A DNA stretch of 64,000 nt, taken from assembly GCF_001422365.1 (NCBI RefSeq), contig NZ_LMMT01000001.1:660820-724819 (forward strand), in the 5' to 3' direction. The number at the start of each line of letters is the position of its first letter. The first letter of the stretch is position 1. A program made the position numbers and the translations under genes. Shown in pieces: positions 46,112 to 55,938 of this stretch. Source of the DNA: Pseudorhodoferax sp. Leaf265. Lineage in GTDB: Bacteria > Pseudomonadota > Gammaproteobacteria > Burkholderiales > Burkholderiaceae_C. Below the pieces are notes generated by a model. It was not told the origin of the DNA. It did not search any database and saw nothing but the letters and a program-made list of their open reading frames with translations.

Positions 46112-47085
46112 CAAGCCTCGCCCAGCCGCGCCAGCCAGCGGACGTAGACCAGTTCGGCCACGAGTTCCACGAGCGTCTGCGCCACCACCACGGCCGGCAG
46201 CAGCGGCAGCGCGCCCGGCACGGCCAGCGCCAGCGGCAGCACCACCAGCGAATTGCGCGTGGCCGCGCTGAAGGCCACGGCGCGGGCGGCCGGCGCCGGC
46301 AGCTGCGCGCGCCGCGCCAACCACCAGCCCAGCAGGGGCGCCAGCAGCGCGAACACGCCGTAGACCGGCACGGCGCGCAGCGCGGCCGTGCCGGCCTGGC
46401 CGAGTTGCGGCAGCACGGCCGCCACGACCAGCAGCAGCACCAGCGCCGTGGCCGGCACCGGCAGCAGCGCGAGTGCCGCGTTCACGCGCGCGCCGGCCCA
46501 GCGCTGGCAGGCCAGGGCCAGCCCCAGCGGCACGGCGATCAGCCAGACGAAGGCCTGCACGAAGGGCCCGGGCCGCACCAGGCCGGCCGCGGCCTCACCG
46601 AGCAGCAGCGCGAGGAACAAAGGCAGCAGCGCCATCTGGAGCAGCAGCAGCCAGGGCGTGGCCGCCAGAAGCAGCCGCGCGTCGGCCCGGCCCAGTTGGG
46701 CAAAGGTCACCACGTAGTCGATGCAGGGGCACAGCAGCACCAGCAGCACGCCCAGGCGCAGCAGCGGGTCGGCCGGCAGCAGCGGCAGCAACAGCGCCAC
46801 GAGCAGCGGCACGGCCACGAAGTTCACGCCCAGCAGCACGGCCAGGAAGCGCCGCGCCCGCAGCGCCGGGCCCAGCGCAGACAGCGGCAGCTGCAGGAAG
46901 GTCAGGAACAGCATGAGCGCCAGGGCCGGTTCGATGGCCGGCTGCCAGGCCGCCGTGCCTGGCGCAGCGAACGCGAGTGCCGCGCCGAACAGCACGGCGC
47001 CGAAGTAGATCCAGGGTTGGCGCGTTTCGAGGAGGTCTTTGGAGGCCGGCACCGGGCCGAGCTTAGCCTGCGCAGCATTGCGCAT
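46108..47085 (-). CDS. Arsenic-resistance-type / bile acid:sodium symporter-fold transporter
   Basis: 325 aa with about ten helices. ETRQPWIYFGAVLFGAALAF at the N-terminus and LLCPCIDYVVTFAQLGRADA with ATPWLLLLQMALLP match the ACR3-like family usually named arsenic resistance protein; AFSAATRNSLVVLPLALA is the SBF fold motif. The substrate may be arsenite or an organic anion. ATG 47085 lies inside a 36-bp palindrome; GTG 47052 is an alternative that would leave the palindrome upstream. No ArsR or ArsC is nearby. Confidence 0.8.
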   Translation of the reverse strand: MRNAAQAKLGPVPASKDLLETRQPWIYFGAVLFGAALAFAAPGTAAWQPAIEPALALMLFLTFLQLPLSALGPALRARRFLAVLLGVNFVAVPLLVALLLPLLPADPLLRLGVLLVLLCPCIDYVVTFAQLGRADARLLLAATPWLLLLQMALLPLFLALLLGEAAAGLVRPGPFVQAFVWLIAVPLGLALACQRWAGARVNAALALLPVPATALVLLLVVAAVLPQLGQAGTAALRAVPVYGVFALLAPLLGWWLARRAQLPAPAARAVAFSAATRNSLVVLPLALAVPGALPLLPAVVVAQTLVELVAELVYVRWLARLGEAC

Positions 47086-47106
47086 ATCGACATGCGCAAA
47101 GCTGCG
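47071..47106. promoter_or_regulatory. 36-bp palindrome between divergent transporter and dioxygenase genes
   Basis: CGCAGC-A-TTGCGCAT, a six-base centre ATCGAC, then ATGCGCAA-A-GCTGCG. Fourteen of fifteen positions in the arms pair. It sits 63 bp before the dioxygenase ATG and at the 5' end of the transporter gene, so it is a good candidate operator for a regulator controlling both. No regulator gene adjoins it. Confidence 0.6.
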
Positions 47107-47168
47107 TTCACATGCGTGGCCGCGCTGCCTAGCATGGGGCCAAGGCTTGACCACACAAGGAGTTCCAG

Positions 47169-48077
47169 ATGTCCGCCGTTCTCGAGCGCCCACCCATCCA
47201 GCACGGCGGCACCTTGCCGTGGCAGGTCCAGCCCATCGCCGGCGCCGCGCTCGGCGCGCTGGCCCAGGGCATCGACGCGCGCCAGCCGCTGGACGCGGCC
47301 CAGGTGCGCGCGATCCGCCTGGCCTTGCAGCGCCACCGCATCGTGCTGCTGCGCGGCCAGCAGCTCCACGACGCCCAGTACCTGCGCCTGGCCAGCTACT
47401 TCGGCAGCGTCTTCCAGGCGCCGGCCGACGTGCCGGTGCTCGCCTCCGACCCGTACGGCGGCAACCTGCCTGCCATCGTCAAGGTGGGCAACGTGGACGA
47501 CGGCGTGCTCGGCAACCACGAGTTGGCCGCGCACTCGGACCACCACTGGACGCCGCAGCCCTCCTCGGGCTCCTTCCTCTACGCCCTGCAGGTGCCAACG
47601 GTCGGCGGCGCGACCACCTGGGTCGACGAGGTCGCGGCCTACGCGGCGCTGGACGAGGCCACGCGTGCCGAGATCGACGGCCTGCAACTCATCACCTACA
47701 ACCCCTTCCTGCGCCGACTGCACCCGTTGGCCTCGGGCGAGCGGCCGCTGTACCGCACGCCCGACATCGAACCCTTGTCGCCGTTCGAGGTGCATCCGCT
47801 GGTGCGCACGCATCCAGACACCGGGCTGCGCCTCTTGTACCTGGACGCGGCCACGGAAGTCGAGGTCGTGGGTTGGGACGCCACACGCGGCCGCGCGCTG
47901 GTCGAGCGCCTGCGCGCCCACCTCGCGCAACCGCGCTTCGCCTACACGCACCGTTGGCAGGTGGGCGACATCGTCTATTGGGACAACCAGGCCACGCTGC
48001 ACGCGCGCACGGGTTTCGCGTCCGACGAGACGCGTTTGCTCAAGCGCATCAGCCTGTCGGGCAGCCGGCCCTTCTGA
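47169..48077 (+). CDS. TauD/TfdA-family 2-oxoglutarate-dependent dioxygenase
   Basis: 302 aa. Fe(II) ligands HSDHHW (His, Asp) and the distal His in ATLHARTGF; the Arg for 2-oxoglutarate is probably in LKRISLSG. PFEVHPLVRTHPDTGLRLLY is typical of the family. AAGGAG six bases before the ATG. Substrate unknown: taurine, other sulfonates, aryloxyalkanoates or amino acids are all possible. Followed after 22 bp by an amidohydrolase gene. Confidence 0.9.
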   Translation: MSAVLERPPIQHGGTLPWQVQPIAGAALGALAQGIDARQPLDAAQVRAIRLALQRHRIVLLRGQQLHDAQYLRLASYFGSVFQAPADVPVLASDPYGGNLPAIVKVGNVDDGVLGNHELAAHSDHHWTPQPSSGSFLYALQVPTVGGATTWVDEVAAYAALDEATRAEIDGLQLITYNPFLRRLHPLASGERPLYRTPDIEPLSPFEVHPLVRTHPDTGLRLLYLDAATEVEVVGWDATRGRALVERLRAHLAQPRFAYTHRWQVGDIVYWDNQATLHARTGFASDETRLLKRISLSGSRPF

Positions 48078-48099
48078 AGCGGCGGCGTAGCATCGCGGC

Positions 48100-48930
48100 A
48101 TGTCCCAGCCCGCCGCCCTGCCGATCGTGGACTGCCACGTCCACGTCTTCGACCCCGAGCGCTTTCCGTACGCAGCCGACACCTGGTACCGGCCCACCGC
48201 GGCCGAAACCGGCACGCCCGCACAGCTGGCCCATGTGCTGAACGCGCATGGCGTGCGCCATGCACTGGTGGTCGGCCCGAACTCGGGCTATGGCCTGGAC
48301 AACCGCCTGCTGCTGGACACGCTGGCCCAAGGCCAGGGCCGCTACAAGGGCATCGCGGTGCTGCGCAACGACGCCAGCCGCGGCGAGCTGCAGGACCTGC
48401 AGGCCCAGGGTGTGGTCGGCGTGGCCTTCAACGCCGCGCTGCTGGGTGTGGACTTCTACCGCGACATCGGCCCGCTGCTGGAGCGCCTGCGCGACCTGGG
48501 CCTGTGGGCCGACGTGCAGGTCGAGGGCGACCAGCTGGTCGCGCTGGCGCCGTTGCTCACGGGCAGTGGCGCGCAACTGCTGTTCGACCATGTCGGCCGC
48601 TTCGTGCCCGCGGCCGGAGTCGGCCAGGCGGGCTTTGCCGCGCTGCTGGCGCTGGCCGGTAGCGGGCGCGCAGCCGTCAAGCTCTCGGGTCTGGCCAAGG
48701 TCTCGGCCCAGGCCTATCCGCATGCGGACTGCACGCCCTACGTGCAGGCGCTGCTCGAAGCCTTCACGCCGCAGCAGCTGGTCTGGGCCTCGGACTGGCC
48801 CTTCCTGCGGGCGCCCGCGCGCATCGACTACGCGCCGCTGCTGGCGCTGCTGGAGCGCCAGCTGCCGGACGCAGCCGCGCGCCGGCAGGTGCTGTGGGAA
48901 ACGCCGCGGCGGCTGTTCGGCTTCAGCTGA
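48100..48930 (+). CDS. Amidohydrolase family protein (Amidohydro_2)
   Basis: 276 aa TIM barrel. IVDCHVHVFDPERFPYA gives the H-x-H metal motif, FDHVGRF the barrel His, and VWASDWPFLRAP the catalytic Asp. Related enzymes hydrolyse lactones (2-pyrone-4,6-dicarboxylate lactonase type). Same strand and 22 bp after the dioxygenase, so the two may form a catabolic pair. Confidence 0.88.
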   Translation: MSQPAALPIVDCHVHVFDPERFPYAADTWYRPTAAETGTPAQLAHVLNAHGVRHALVVGPNSGYGLDNRLLLDTLAQGQGRYKGIAVLRNDASRGELQDLQAQGVVGVAFNAALLGVDFYRDIGPLLERLRDLGLWADVQVEGDQLVALAPLLTGSGAQLLFDHVGRFVPAAGVGQAGFAALLALAGSGRAAVKLSGLAKVSAQAYPHADCTPYVQALLEAFTPQQLVWASDWPFLRAPARIDYAPLLALLERQLPDAAARRQVLWETPRRLFGFS

Positions 48931-48942
48931 TCCGCGCCCTGC

Positions 48943-49770
48943 TCACGCGAAGTCGAACGGCCCCTCGAAATCGCCGATGGTGCTGAGGTGGCTGGCCATG
49001 CCCTCGGCCGCGCTCCAGAGATGCAGCATGCAGGCCGGCGGCCCCATGAACGATGCCGGCCGGGCATCGGGCCGCAGGCGCAGCGCGATCTCGGTCGTGG
49101 TGCTGGGGCAGCTGCAGACCACGGTGCCGGCCCAGCGCCGCAGCATCAGGCGGTGCACATGGCCGCACAGCACGCGCTCCACGTTGTCGACCGCGCCGAT
49201 CACCTGCGCGAGCCGCTCGGGCGCGCGCAGCGCGTAGCCATCCATGTACGGAATGCCGCTGGCGAACGGTGGGTGGTGCAGCACCACCAGCGTGGGCTTG
49301 GCCCGGTCCGCGGCGAGCGTGGTGCGCAGCCAGTCCAGGCCGGCCTCGTCGATGGCGCCATGGTGCGCGCCCGGCACGGTCGAATCGAGCGCCACGATGC
49401 GCACCGGATGCGTGTCCACGCAGAAATGCAGCGGGCCGGCTGCGGGCAGCCAGGCATGGTCTGCGAAGGCGGCCCTGAACGCGTCGCGGTGGTCGTGGTT
49501 GCCGGGAATCACGAGGTACGGAATCGTCAGCTCAGCGAGCAGTTCGCGGGCCATCGCGTACTCGTCGGGGTGGCCTTTGTCGACGAGGTCGCCGGTCAGC
49601 AGGACCAGGTCGGGGCGCCGGTCCAGCCCGTGCAGGTGGGCGATGGCCTGGGCCAGCATGCGGTTGGAATCGGCGACGCCGTGGTAGAGCTGGCCTTTCG
49701 GCCGGATGTGCGTGTCCGAGATCTGACCGATGAGCAAGCGGGTCTCCTGGTGCGCGGGGCCGGCGGCCAT
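48943..49770 (-). CDS. Metallophosphoesterase, cyclic-nucleotide phosphodiesterase (CpdA-like)
   Basis: 275 aa. Calcineurin-type metal motifs in order: IGQISDTHIRP, VLLTGDLVDKG, VIPGNHDHRD, LHHPPF and CGHVHR. Class III cAMP phosphodiesterases such as CpdA have this exact set. ATG 49770 chosen; an in-frame GTG at 49788 is an alternative. Stop lies 13 bp from the convergent amidohydrolase. Confidence 0.87.
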   Translation of the reverse strand: MAAGPAHQETRLLIGQISDTHIRPKGQLYHGVADSNRMLAQAIAHLHGLDRRPDLVLLTGDLVDKGHPDEYAMARELLAELTIPYLVIPGNHDHRDAFRAAFADHAWLPAAGPLHFCVDTHPVRIVALDSTVPGAHHGAIDEAGLDWLRTTLAADRAKPTLVVLHHPPFASGIPYMDGYALRAPERLAQVIGAVDNVERVLCGHVHRLMLRRWAGTVVCSCPSTTTEIALRLRPDARPASFMGPPACMLHLWSAAEGMASHLSTIGDFEGPFDFA

Positions 49771-49800
49771 GCAGGTTTCATTCCACACGCGACCGGCCGC

Positions 49801-50364
49801 TCACGCCGGTAGCAGCCCGGCCGCGCGGTAACTGCCGACCAGCGCGTCGTACAACGCGAGGTCCGAGCGGCTCCTGGCGACCAACTGCGCGCCGGCGATG
49901 GCAGCGAAGATGGCGCGCGCCCGGGATTCGCCGTCCTCCGGACGGACCAGCGCGCCGGCCACGAGCAGCTTGGCCAGCCACGCCACGTTGACGTCCGTGA
50001 AGGTCTGCACCTGCGTCCTCACGGCCTCGGGCAGGTCGTCGTATTCGGCGGCCATGTAGCTGCACAGGCACATGCGGTTGCCGGTTTCGAGCGCCTTGCG
50101 GAACACCTCGGGATAGCGGGCCAGGCACCGGGCCGGGTCCGGCGTATCGGCCCACATGGCGTCCAGCGTGGCCGCGGTGTCTTCCCAGTAGCGCTGGGCC
50201 ACGGCCGCGCCGAGGTCGGCCTTGGTCGGGAAGTGGTAGTGGATGCTCGCACTCTTGATGCCCACGTCCTGCGCGAGATCGCGGAAGTTCAGCCCGCTGT
50301 AGCCGTGCGCCTGCGCCGTCCGCTTGGCAGCGGCCAGGATGTCCTCTCGCGCGTTCGAAGCCAT
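49801..50364 (-). CDS. TetR-family transcriptional repressor
   Basis: 187 aa. HTH: REDILAAAKRTAQAHGYSGL, FRDLAQDVGIKSASIHYHFP. The ligand domain contains CLCSYMAAEYDDLP with Cys residues, so it may sense an electrophile; this fits its divergent GST neighbour but is inference. AAGGAG before the ATG. Two matched palindromes lie in the shared intergenic region. Confidence 0.92.
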   Translation of the reverse strand: MASNAREDILAAAKRTAQAHGYSGLNFRDLAQDVGIKSASIHYHFPTKADLGAAVAQRYWEDTAATLDAMWADTPDPARCLARYPEVFRKALETGNRMCLCSYMAAEYDDLPEAVRTQVQTFTDVNVAWLAKLLVAGALVRPEDGESRARAIFAAIAGAQLVARSRSDLALYDALVGSYRAAGLLPA

Positions 50365-50390
50365 GTCGGCACTCCTTTTCCCTCAATTAT

Positions 50391-50404
50391 CTACCAAGTG
50401 ATAG
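50391..50404. promoter_or_regulatory. Operator 1 for the TetR regulator
   Basis: CTACCAAGTGATAG, differing from operator 2 at two positions. It overlaps a minus-strand GATAAT at the tetR promoter and sits directly upstream of the GST -35 box, so it could serve autoregulation. Confidence 0.6.
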
Positions 50405-50411
50405 ATAGTTC

Positions 50412-50440
50412 TTGACGCGCCCAGGTGCGCCATCTAGGAT
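50412..50440 (+). promoter_or_regulatory. Sigma-70 promoter of the GST gene
   Basis: TTGACG (50412-50417), a 17-bp spacer and TAGGAT (50435-50440) match the -35/-10 consensus at 5/6 and 4/6 positions. It is flanked by the two operator copies. Confidence 0.65.
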
Positions 50441-50443
50441 CTA

Positions 50444-50459
50444 CCTATCAATTGATAGG
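50444..50459. promoter_or_regulatory. Operator 2 for the TetR regulator
   Basis: CCTATCAATTGATAGG, a perfect 16-bp palindrome just downstream of the GST -10 box and 7 bp before its ATG. Bound repressor would block initiation. Confidence 0.7.
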
Positions 50460-50466
50460 CAAACAC

Positions 50467-51186
50467 ATGAACACTTTGACCAACCCTGCGGATGCTGCGC
50501 CGCGAAGCACCATGAAGGTCCACGACTGGCACACCGGCCCCTATCCGGCCCGCGTCCGGATCGCACTGGCAGAAAAGAACCTCCAGTCACGCGTGCGCTT
50601 CGTCTCGGTCGATCTCTGGAAAGGCGAGCACAAGCAGCCGGGCTTTCTGGCCTTGAACTACTCGGGCACGCTGCCGGTGCTCGAACTCGAGGACGGCAGC
50701 TGCATCGCCGAATGCACCGCCATCACGCAATACCTGGATGCACTGGACGGCACGCCCACGCTGACAGGCACGACGCCACGCGAGCAGGGCTTCATCCACA
50801 TGATGAACAAGCGCGCCGAGATCGAGCTGCTCGACGCGGTGAGCGTGTACTTCCACCACGGCACGCCAGGGCTCGGGCCCGATGTCGAGCTGTACCAGAA
50901 CGCCGAATGGGGATTGCGCCAGCGCGACAAGGCCGTGCGGGGCATGCGCTACTTCGACACGGTGCTCCACCAGCAGCCGTTCGTGGCCGTCGACCGCTTT
51001 TCGATGGCCGACATCGCCGTCATCGGCGGACTGATCTTTGCGGAACTGGTGCAGCTGCCCATCCCCGCGGACTGCGCGGCGCTGCGCGCGTGGTGGGCCG
51101 ACATGCAGCAGCGGCCCAGCGTGAGGGACCGGGTGGCGATGTCCGCGCCGGCCAGGGCGCCAGAACCGGTTGCCGCTACGCGCTGA
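50467..51186 (+). CDS. Glutathione S-transferase family protein
   Basis: 239 aa. N-terminal thioredoxin fold with VHDWHTGPYPARVRIALAEK and NYSGTLPVLELEDGSCIAEC (cis-Pro, then the E-C region that binds glutathione), followed by a helical domain with DRFSMADIAVIGGLIFAELV. Divergent from tetR; likely induced by a compound that releases the repressor. Its last 11 bp overlap the convergent HAD gene. Confidence 0.9.
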   Translation: MNTLTNPADAAPRSTMKVHDWHTGPYPARVRIALAEKNLQSRVRFVSVDLWKGEHKQPGFLALNYSGTLPVLELEDGSCIAECTAITQYLDALDGTPTLTGTTPREQGFIHMMNKRAEIELLDAVSVYFHHGTPGLGPDVELYQNAEWGLRQRDKAVRGMRYFDTVLHQQPFVAVDRFSMADIAVIGGLIFAELVQLPIPADCAALRAWWADMQQRPSVRDRVAMSAPARAPEPVAATR

Positions 51187-51871
51187 GCGATTCGATGATG
51201 GCCCAGCCCCGGCTGTCGGCGACCTGCCGCAGCGCGGCGCTGGGGCGCACGGCCACGGGCCGGCTCACGGCTTCGAGCAAGGGCAGATCGTTCACCGAAT
51301 CGCCGTAGAAGCTGACCGACGCGAAATCGTCCAGGCGCAGGTCCTGCCCAGCCAGCCAGGCGTGGACGCGGTCCACCTTGCCCGCGTGGAAGGACGGGAT
51401 GCCCAGGATGCGGCCCGTGACGCGCCCCGCGTCGGCCCGCTCCAGCTGCACGGCCAGCACATGCGCTATGCCGAAGGCTTCCGCGATGGGGGCGGCCAGG
51501 AATTCGTTCGTGCCCGTGACCAGCGCCACCAGGTCGCCGGCCGCCTGGTGCTGCGCCACGAGGCGCCGCGCCGCATCGGGAATGGCAGGCACGATGACGT
51601 CGGCCACGAAGGCGGCCCGGACCTCCAGCTGCTCGTGCTCGGCCCGGTCGCGCCAGGCGGCGGTAGAGAAGTCGATGAAGCGGTGCAGGTCGAGCCGGCC
51701 CAGGTGGTGGTCTTCGAGGAAGGCGGCATTGCGGGCCTGCCAGGCCACGGCATCGACCCAGCCCAGGCGGGCCAGGAAGCGGCCGAAGGCCTGGTTGGTG
51801 TCCAGCGGCAGCAAGGTGCCATCCAGGTCGAACAGGGCCAGGTGGCGGCGGTCGTCGGGGTGCATGTCCAT
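51176..51871 (-). CDS. HAD-superfamily phosphatase, subfamily IB (second copy)
   Basis: 231 aa. HLALFDLDGTLLPLDTN (motif I), VTGTNEF (motif II), GKVDRVHAW (motif III Lys) and YGDSVNDLPLLEAV (motif IV). Same architecture and length as the gene at 17323-18009, with matching segments such as the LDLH/LDIH cap region, so the two are paralogues. Substrate unknown. Confidence 0.87.
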   Translation of the reverse strand: MDMHPDDRRHLALFDLDGTLLPLDTNQAFGRFLARLGWVDAVAWQARNAAFLEDHHLGRLDLHRFIDFSTAAWRDRAEHEQLEVRAAFVADVIVPAIPDAARRLVAQHQAAGDLVALVTGTNEFLAAPIAEAFGIAHVLAVQLERADAGRVTGRILGIPSFHAGKVDRVHAWLAGQDLRLDDFASVSFYGDSVNDLPLLEAVSRPVAVRPSAALRQVADSRGWAIIESLSA

Positions 51872-51950
51872 GCGCCTGATTGTCCGTGCCCTCGGCCCAC
51901 GACCGCGTGCGCAGCACGGCTGCCGTCCCCGGGCGCCTCGCCTGGTTAAT

Positions 51951-51967
51951 ATAGTCCCCTACACTAT
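51951..51967. promoter_or_regulatory. Probable DmeR operator
   Basis: ATAGT-CCCCTAC-ACTAT: an AT-rich inverted repeat around a C-tract, the layout known for RcnR/DmeR operators. It overlaps a TATAGT -10-like box (51950-51955) and lies 17 bp before the dmeR ATG, as expected for autorepression. Confidence 0.6.
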
Positions 51968-51983
51968 TTTCTGGAACCGACCC

Positions 51984-52256
51984 ATGTCCCACACGCTGCG
52001 CCAGAAGGACAAGCTGCTCGCCCGCGTGCGCCGCATCAAGGGCCAGATGGAGGGCATCGAACGCGCGCTGGAGGGTGGTTCGGCCTGTGGCGAAGTGCTG
52101 CGCCAACTGGCCTCGGCCCGCGGCGCGATGGCCGGGCTCACGGCCGAACTGATGGCCGACCACCTGCAGGAACACGTGGTCGAGGCCGCGACCGAGGCCG
52201 ACCGGCGCGCGGGCGGCCAGGAGATGCTGGACGTCATCCGGAGCTACATGAAATGA
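51984..52256 (+). CDS. dmeR: Metal-responsive repressor of the CsoR/RcnR family
   Basis: 90 aa all-helical. SHTLRQKDKLLARVRRIKGQ matches the RcnR N-terminus including His3; Cys35 (GSACGEVL), His60 and His64 (ADHLQEHVVE) complete the Ni/Co-type ligand set. Overlaps the CDF efflux gene by four bases, which together with the ligand set supports the dmeRF assignment. FrmR-like formaldehyde sensors share the fold but not His3 with this partner gene. Confidence 0.85.
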   Translation: MSHTLRQKDKLLARVRRIKGQMEGIERALEGGSACGEVLRQLASARGAMAGLTAELMADHLQEHVVEAATEADRRAGGQEMLDVIRSYMK

Positions 52257-53218
52257 GCACACCCTTCCAGGCCCCGCACGCCCACGTCTACCTGGGCCGC
52301 GACCACCGGCGCAACGAGCGCCGGGTCTGGTGGGTCATCGCGCTCACGGCCGCCATGATGGGCGTGGAGATCGTCGCCGGCACGGTCTACGGCTCCATGG
52401 CGCTGGTGGCCGATGGCTGGCACATGTCCACCCACGCGGGTGCCATGCTGATCACCGCGCTGGCCTACCGCTATGCGCGGCGCAACGCGGGCAACCCGCG
52501 CTTCGCGTTCGGCACGGGCAAGCTCGGCGACCTCGCGGCCTTTGCCAGCGCCGTGGTGCTGGGCCTGATCGCGCTGCTGATCGGCTGGGAGAGCCTGCTG
52601 CGCCTGGCCCGGCCCGTGCCAATCGATTTCACGCAGGCCATCGCCGTGGCCACGGCCGGTCTGGCCGTGAACCTGGCCTGCGCCTGGCTGCTGCGCGAGG
52701 ACCACGGGCACCGGCACCAGGGGCATGGACACCACCACGACCACGGCCACGACCACGGCCACGACCACGACGAGCACGAGGCCGGCGCCCGCGACAACAA
52801 CCTGCGCGCTGCCTACATGCACGTGCTGGCCGACGCGCTGACCTCGGTGCTGGCCATCGTGGCCCTGGTGCTGGGCCGCAGCCAGGGCTGGCTCTGGGCC
52901 GATCCGGCCATGGGCGTGGTCGGTGCGCTCGTGATCGCGCGCTGGTCCTGGGGGCTGGTGCGCGACGCGGGCAGCGTGCTGCTGGACGCGCCCGCGCAGG
53001 GGCCGCAGGTGGGCGAGGAGATCCGCCACGCGCTGGCATCCACGGGCGATCGCATCGAGGACCTGCATGTCTGGCAGGTCGGGCCTGGCCACTTCGCGGC
53101 CATCGTGTCCATCGCCTCGGCCGCGCCACAGGACGCACCGGCCTACAAGGCGTTGCTGGCGCCCATCCACGAACTCTCGCACGTGACCGTGGAAACGCAG
53201 CGCCTGCCTGCGGTCTAG
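52253..53218 (+). CDS. dmeF: Cation diffusion facilitator, Co/Ni efflux DmeF
   Basis: 321 aa. Six helices; VADGWHMSTHAGAMLITALA and HVLADALTSVLAIVALVLGR carry the H-x3-D type transport site. The loop between helices 4 and 5 (residues about 148-182) is very rich in His and Asp (HDHGHDHGHDHD) from a tandem repeat. Exports cobalt and nickel from the cytoplasm by proton exchange in characterised DmeF proteins. Confidence 0.88.
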   Translation: MSTPFQAPHAHVYLGRDHRRNERRVWWVIALTAAMMGVEIVAGTVYGSMALVADGWHMSTHAGAMLITALAYRYARRNAGNPRFAFGTGKLGDLAAFASAVVLGLIALLIGWESLLRLARPVPIDFTQAIAVATAGLAVNLACAWLLREDHGHRHQGHGHHHDHGHDHGHDHDEHEAGARDNNLRAAYMHVLADALTSVLAIVALVLGRSQGWLWADPAMGVVGALVIARWSWGLVRDAGSVLLDAPAQGPQVGEEIRHALASTGDRIEDLHVWQVGPGHFAAIVSIASAAPQDAPAYKALLAPIHELSHVTVETQRLPAV

Positions 53219-53446
53219 CTCTGAACCACCGCGCCAGCGGCACCAGCTGGCCGGATGCCGGGAAGCAAGCTCGACAAGGGCGCCGTGCTGCGTGGCGGAC
53301 TAAAGCGCCGGCGTCATCCCGACTCGCACCGCTTTGCCGACCCGCCATCGGCCTGCAGGCCGGCATGGCGCGCGGTGCGCCGCCGCCGCCGCGGAGAGGA
53401 CGCAAAAAGGAGTTCAAATCGCGTGTTCCACCGAACGAGGACACCG
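53219..53446. other. Intergenic region before xth
   Basis: 228 bp without a recognisable gene, RNA or repeat. It presumably holds the xth promoter, but no convincing -35/-10 pair could be fixed. A GGCCTGCAGGCC palindrome lies near 53350. Confidence 0.4.
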
Positions 53447-54220
53447 ATGCGCATTGCCACCTGGAACGTCAACTCCCTGACCGCCCGCCTGAACCATGTC
53501 CTGGCCTGGCTGGCCGCCAATCCCGTGGACGTGCTGTGCCTGCAGGAACTCAAGATGACCGACGACAAGTTCCCGCTCGACGCGCTGCGCGAGGTGGGCT
53601 ACGAATCCGCCATCTTCGGCCAGAAGACCTACAACGGCGTGGCCATCCTCTCGCGCACGCCAGTGCGCGAGGTCGTGAAGAACATCGTCGGCTTCGACGA
53701 CGAACACGCGCGCGTGATCGCTGGCACGGTGGACGGACCGACCGGCCCGATCCGCGTCGTCAATGGCTACTTCGTCAACGGCCAGGCGCTGGACTCGGAC
53801 AAGTTCGTCTACAAGATGAACTGGCTGACCGGCCTGCAGGCCTACCTGCGCGCCGAACTGGCGGCGCACCCGCAGCTGGTGCTGCTGGGCGACTTCAACA
53901 TCACGCCCGACGACCGCGACACCTACGACCCCGTGGGCCTGGCCGGCACCATCCACCACAGCGAGCAGGAGCGCGCCCACTTCCAGGCACTGCTGGACCT
54001 GGGCCTGACCGACAGCTTCCGCATGTTCGAGCAGCCGCCCAAGAGCTTCAGCTGGTGGGACTACCGCATGCTGGGCTACCAGAAGAACCGCGGCCTGCGC
54101 ATCGACCACATCCTCGTGAGCGCGGCGGTCACGCCGCAGGTGAAGAGCTGCACGATCGACCGCGTGCCGCGCAAATGGGAGAAGCCCAGCGACCACGCGC
54201 CCGTGGTGCTGGAAATTTGA
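53447..54220 (+). CDS. xth: Exodeoxyribonuclease III
   Basis: 257 aa. AP endonuclease and 3'-repair exonuclease. RIATWNVNSLTARLNHVLAW, CLQELKMTDDKFP (metal Glu), NGYFVNGQ, LLGDFNITPDDRD (Asp, Asn), SWWDYR and RIDHILVS then SDHAPVV (catalytic Asp-His) are all present. GAGG lies about seven bases before the ATG. Convergent with ntrC across a repeat-bearing gap. Confidence 0.95.
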   Translation: MRIATWNVNSLTARLNHVLAWLAANPVDVLCLQELKMTDDKFPLDALREVGYESAIFGQKTYNGVAILSRTPVREVVKNIVGFDDEHARVIAGTVDGPTGPIRVVNGYFVNGQALDSDKFVYKMNWLTGLQAYLRAELAAHPQLVLLGDFNITPDDRDTYDPVGLAGTIHHSEQERAHFQALLDLGLTDSFRMFEQPPKSFSWWDYRMLGYQKNRGLRIDHILVSAAVTPQVKSCTIDRVPRKWEKPSDHAPVVLEI

Positions 54221-54235
54221 CCACCCCCGGTCTTC

Positions 54236-54301
54236 GCGCTTCGCGCTCCGCCACCCCCTTCCAGGGGGCGCCGACAGCGGCCTGGCCTGCTCCGCGGCCT
54301 T
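54236..54301. repeat. Dispersed intergenic hairpin repeat, copy 2
   Basis: CCCCCT-TCC-AGGGGG stem at 54254-54268, ending in TGGCCTGCTCCGCGGCCTT (54283-54301), which is identical to 30017-30035. Located between the convergent xth and ntrC genes, where it could end both transcripts. Confidence 0.6.
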
Positions 54302-54358
54302 GGGCACCGCGGCATGCGGCCGTCCGCCAGGACTGCCGTTGCCGCGCTGCACGAAGCC

Positions 54359-55888
<1,530 letters not shown>

Positions 55889-55938
55889 CGTCCTCGTCAC
55901 CTCGGGTCGGCCCGCCTTGGATACCACGAGCGACGCGC

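Noticed and set aside
52700-52780. Short tandem repeat of about 12 bases
   Set aside because: It is the coding sequence for the His/Asp-rich loop of DmeF, normal for the family.
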